This document shows positions 61,012 through 64,000 of a stretch of 64,000 bases of DNA, one piece after another; positions within the stretch are counted from its first letter, which is position 1; the number at the start of each line of letters is the position of its first letter. Under the pieces are notes generated by a model. The model did not search any database and was not told the origin of the DNA. It saw nothing but the letters and a program-made list of their open reading frames with translations. The translations under genes were made by a program, and so were the position numbers. Source of the DNA: Nocardia nova (GTDB taxonomy: Bacteria > Actinomycetota > Actinomycetes > Mycobacteriales > Mycobacteriaceae); contig NZ_PSZE01000023.1 in assembly GCF_002933465.1 (NCBI RefSeq), positions 1 to 64,000 of the forward strand, read 5' to 3'.

Positions 61012-64000
61012 ATGGCCGAGGTCGATCCACACATAACGCAGCGTGATGTCTGCTCAGATGGCGTCGCGGCGTTGCGGGCTGTGGGGTTCGAGGATGCCGA
61101 GGAGATAGGTCGGGGCGGTTTCGGTGTTGTGTATCGCTGCGTCCAGCCCGCGCTGGATCGGACGGTGGCGGTCAAGGTCCTTACCGGCGAGCTGGACGAG
61201 AACCGTGAGCGGTTCTTTCGCGAGCAGCGCGCAATGGGCCGCCTCACCGGGCACCCGAACATCGTTAGTGTGCTGCAGGTCGGCGAAACCGAGACCGGCC
61301 AACCTTACCTGGTGATGCAGTTCCACCCGCGGGGGTCGCTGGATGCGTGGATTCACCTCCATGGCCCCCTCGCGATGGAGCACGTGCTGGGGTTGGGGGT
61401 GAGAATGGCGGGTGCGTTGGAGACGGCGCATCGTTTCGGAGTGCTGCACCGCGATGTGAAGCCGGCGAATATTTTGCTGACCGACTACGGCCAGTTCGCT
61501 TTGACGGACTTCGGAATCGCCCACATTGCAGGTGGTTTCGAGACGGCGACAGGCACTGTCACCGGGTCACCGGCTTTTACCGCGCCCGAGGTGCTGGGCG
61601 GAGAAACGCCGAGCGCTGCGTCGGACGTCTACGCGCTGGGTGCCACATTGTTTTGTGCGCTAACTGGGCGCGCGGCGTTCGAGCGTCGCCGTGGCGAGCA
61701 GGTGGTGGCGCAGTTCCTGCGGATCACCACACAGCCCGTACCGGACCTGCGCGAAAGTGGCGTCCCCGCCGATGTTTGTGCCGCGATCGAGGTGGCGATG
61801 TCTCGCGACCCGCACGACCGCCCCTCCGCGGTGGCCTTGGGCGAACAACTGCAGCGAGTCCAACTAGCCCACGGTTTCGAAGTCGAGCAGATGGCGCTGC
61901 GCGACCAACCACTTGCGGACGAGGCGGCCGACGACAAGCCCATGCCCTCGGTTCGCGGCGGCGACCTTGCGCGGCTCGCGGAATCGGCGAGCCGGGAGTT
62001 GGGAAATCTGCCACTGGATTTGAACAGCTTCGTCGGTCGGCGCGCCCTGCTGTCGCAGGTGAAGACTCTGCTGTCGGAGTGCCGCCTGGTGACGCTGACC
62101 GGCATGGGCGGGGTTGGCAAGACCAGGCTCGCGCTGCGAGCTGCTCGCAGGATCCGGCAGGGCTTTTCCGGCGGAGCATGGCTGGTCGAGTTGGGTGAAC
62201 TGCGCGAGGACGCGTCGCTTGTCGATGTTGTGGGCGCCGCCGTCGGTCTGCGGAGCCCGGTCGGCAGACCCATGCTCGAGTTGCTGGTGGAATTCTGCTC
62301 CACGCGTGCGCCGTTGCTGGTGCTGGACAACTGCGAGCAGGTGATCGATGCCGTCGCGGAGCTGGCCGAGTCGTTGTTGCAAGCCTGCCCGCAGGTGCGG
62401 ATTCTGGCTACTAGCCGCGAGGCTCTCGGCATCGACGGGGAAGCGGTGTTGCCGGTGCCTCCGCTGGCGTTTCCGGACCCGACTGGTGAGCCCTCGCTGC
62501 GGGCCATAACGCATCATGATGCGGTGGTGCTTTTCGCAGAACGGGCGGTCGCGGTGGTGCCGGGCTTCGAGCTGACCAAGGACAACACGCTCGGCGTGGC
62601 CCGGATCTGCGCCAGGCTGGACGGGTTGCCGTTGGCGATCGAACTGGCTGCCGCGCGACTGCGCACCATGTCCATAGAGCAAATTCTGCAGCGGCTGACC
62701 GACCGGTATGCCCTGTTGACCCGTGGCAGTCGCCGTGCGCCGACACGGCAGCAGACGCTGCGATGGTGCATCGGCTGGAGTTACGACCTATGCAAATCTG
62801 CCGAACAGCGGTTGTGGAGGCAGCTGTCGGTGTTCGCCGGAAGTTTTGAACTCGACGCCGCCGAGGCTGTGTGCGACGCCGACTTGGCCGAATCCGACTT
62901 TCTCGACTCTTTGTCCGCGCTGGTGGACAAGTCGATCTTGATCCGCGAAGAAGCAGACGGCGCAGTGCGTTTCCGGATGCTGGAGACGGTGCAAGAATAC
63001 GGCAGGGACAAGATCGAGGAGGCAGGCGAGCAGAATGACCTGCGCCGTCGCCATCGGGACTGGTATGAGCGATGGGTGCGCGACACGAGGGCCGAGTGGA
63101 TCAGCCCCCGTCAGCTCGACCACGTAGCTCGGCTCGAGACAGAGCTGCCGAATCTGCGTAAGGCGATGGAGTTCAGCCTGGCCGAGGCCGGCGAGCACGC
63201 GTTGCGGATAGCGGCCGGCCTGTTCCCGTTCTGGCTCCTGCGCGGGCGGCTGAGCGAGGGCCGCCGCTGGTGCGACAGCGCGCTGGCCCGTTCCTCCGGC
63301 GCACCGACCGCGGACCGAGCCGATGTGCTCTTGCCTGCCAGCATGCTAGCCGCGCTTCAAGGTGACCTATCGGTAGCGGCCAGCCGCGTCGCGGAGCTCA
63401 ACACCGTGGCGGAGCACACGGCGGCGACTCGTCCTCTGGCCATCTACGCTGACGGGTTCGTCGCCCTTCTGGGCGGAGATCCCGCTCGCGCACGCACCCG
63501 CCTGGACGAAGCCCTCGATCTCTCCGGTGCAAGCACTGATTTGTTCTTGCAGTTGGCGATGCTGGTTGATCTGGGATGGGCGCACGAACTTCGTGGTGAT
63601 ACCGCGTCGGCCCTCACTTGCTATGAGCGGGTGCTGACTACCGCTGAATCCCACGGAGAATCGGTGTTTCGGGAGTATGCCCTGTGGGGCACCGGACTTG
63701 CCGTATGGAGGAACGGACAGCGGGAGCGAGCTGCGCAGATGCTGCGAGCGGGACTTCGCTCGACCCTATCTACGGGTGATTCACTGACGGCCGCGGCGTG
63801 TTTGGAGATCCTGGCCTGGATCGCAGGCGAGCAGCACGAGGCCCGACGCGCGGCCGTGCTCATGGGCGCGGCCGATACGCTGGGCCATCTCGCGGGCAGC
63901 TCCGCGGTGCTGTTCCCCCACTTGCTCGTCCACCATGAGGAATGTGAGCAGCGGGTCCGCGAAGCGCTCGGGTCTCGAGCATTCGGGGCGGCCCACCGGG
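61012..64000 (+). CDS. PknK-like Ser/Thr kinase fused to STAND ATPase (partial)
   Basis: The frame is open from ATG 61012 to the window edge (at least 996 residues). Residues 25-275 are a protein kinase: GRGGFGVVY (P-loop), AVKVL (Lys), HRDVKPANILL, TDFGIAHIAGG. Residues about 345-650 are a STAND/NB-ARC ATPase: LVTLTGMGGVGKTRLALRAA, APLLVLDNCEQVIDAV, LDGLPLAIELAAARLRTMS, then a helical TPR-like region. This is the PknK (Rv3080c) layout; there is no membrane helix. A TAG at 61006 fixes the start. The C-terminus, perhaps a LuxR HTH as in relatives, is outside the window. Confidence 0.88.
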   Translation, partial: MAEVDPHITQRDVCSDGVAALRAVGFEDAEEIGRGGFGVVYRCVQPALDRTVAVKVLTGELDENRERFFREQRAMGRLTGHPNIVSVLQVGETETGQPYLVMQFHPRGSLDAWIHLHGPLAMEHVLGLGVRMAGALETAHRFGVLHRDVKPANILLTDYGQFALTDFGIAHIAGGFETATGTVTGSPAFTAPEVLGGETPSAASDVYALGATLFCALTGRAAFERRRGEQVVAQFLRITTQPVPDLRESGVPADVCAAIEVAMSRDPHDRPSAVALGEQLQRVQLAHGFEVEQMALRDQPLADEAADDKPMPSVRGGDLARLAESASRELGNLPLDLNSFVGRRALLSQVKTLLSECRLVTLTGMGGVGKTRLALRAARRIRQGFSGGAWLVELGELREDASLVDVVGAAVGLRSPVGRPMLELLVEFCSTRAPLLVLDNCEQVIDAVAELAESLLQACPQVRILATSREALGIDGEAVLPVPPLAFPDPTGEPSLRAITHHDAVVLFAERAVAVVPGFELTKDNTLGVARICARLDGLPLAIELAAARLRTMSIEQILQRLTDRYALLTRGSRRAPTRQQTLRWCIGWSYDLCKSAEQRLWRQLSVFAGSFELDAAEAVCDADLAESDFLDSLSALVDKSILIREEADGAVRFRMLETVQEYGRDKIEEAGEQNDLRRRHRDWYERWVRDTRAEWISPRQLDHVARLETELPNLRKAMEFSLAEAGEHALRIAAGLFPFWLLRGRLSEGRRWCDSALARSSGAPTADRADVLLPASMLAALQGDLSVAASRVAELNTVAEHTAATRPLAIYADGFVALLGGDPARARTRLDEALDLSGASTDLFLQLAMLVDLGWAHELRGDTASALTCYERVLTTAESHGESVFREYALWGTGLAVWRNGQRERAAQMLRAGLRSTLSTGDSLTAAACLEILAWIAGEQHEARRAAVLMGAADTLGHLAGSSAVLFPHLLVHHEECEQRVREALGSRAFGAAHR

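Overview
The window is high-GC DNA with actinobacterial codon use, many GTG starts and tightly overlapping genes. It looks like a mycolate-producing actinomycete of the Nocardia type. The best evidence is gene order shared with Mycobacterium tuberculosis (locus names from memory): aceE / PucR-type fasR / fabD / acpM / kasA / accD6 with DUF3052 and ahpE beside them (55.7-49.9 and 59.6-60.5 kb), pitA / small membrane protein / DUF3349 (32.1-34.0 kb), the cyp123 sterol-type locus (0.3-5.1 kb), a CYP125 steroid hydroxylase, mycothiol-dependent mscR and ephD.

Layout. 0.3-7.4 kb: sterol/steroid oxidation genes (SDR, aldehyde dehydrogenase, CYP123-like P450, SDR, 3Fe-4S ferredoxin, CYP125-like P450 with a KstR-type box); the CYP51 gene expected between the second SDR and the ferredoxin is absent. 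7.5-11.5 kb: TetR/NmrA pair with a double operator, SnoaL, PpnP, then mscR with a coupled metallo-hydrolase. 11.7-14.4 kb: small-protein / XRE / DUF397 cassette and an Rpn-type nuclease, both regulator and nuclease broken by internal deletions. 14.6-20.0 kb: the most interesting region, a Crp/Fnr regulator with an intact cyclic-nucleotide cassette, a nucleotidyl-cyclase-like protein, a P-loop protein sharing an amyloid-like Gly/Gln motif with the cyclase, an SPFH-like protein with an acidic tail, and a convergent DUF5706 (PycTM-like) membrane protein. 20.4-31 kb: VOC protein, regulators, the PF10118 / flavin-iron-sulfur reductase / EphD operon, SPFH protein, TerC with a Mn-type leader, tRNA-Met. 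31.4-45.5 kb: phosphate uptake and polyphosphate kinase, IclR beside a decayed acyl-CoA ligase, an RHH/VOC/methyltransferase operon with a perfect 20-bp palindrome, a TerD-HNH multidomain protein, PabAB. 45.5-58.6 kb: a lone trpB, two serine hydrolases, the type II fatty-acid/mycolate operon and pyruvate dehydrogenase E1. 58.8-64 kb: lipoprotein, DUF3052, AhpE, tRNA-Val, an IS5-type remnant and a PknK-like kinase-ATPase running off the right edge.

How it fits together. The left genes oxidise sterol-like substrates, the fab/acp/kas/acc block with its PucR-type regulator builds long acyl chains, and aceE supplies acetyl-CoA. Mycothiol and peroxiredoxin genes handle aldehydes and peroxides. Between these housekeeping blocks lie accessory cassettes with many broken genes: at least eight pseudogenes or remnants, two of them carrying short exact tandem duplications (13 and 19 bp). 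Functions are assigned from motifs and remembered family sequences only; no database search was possible.
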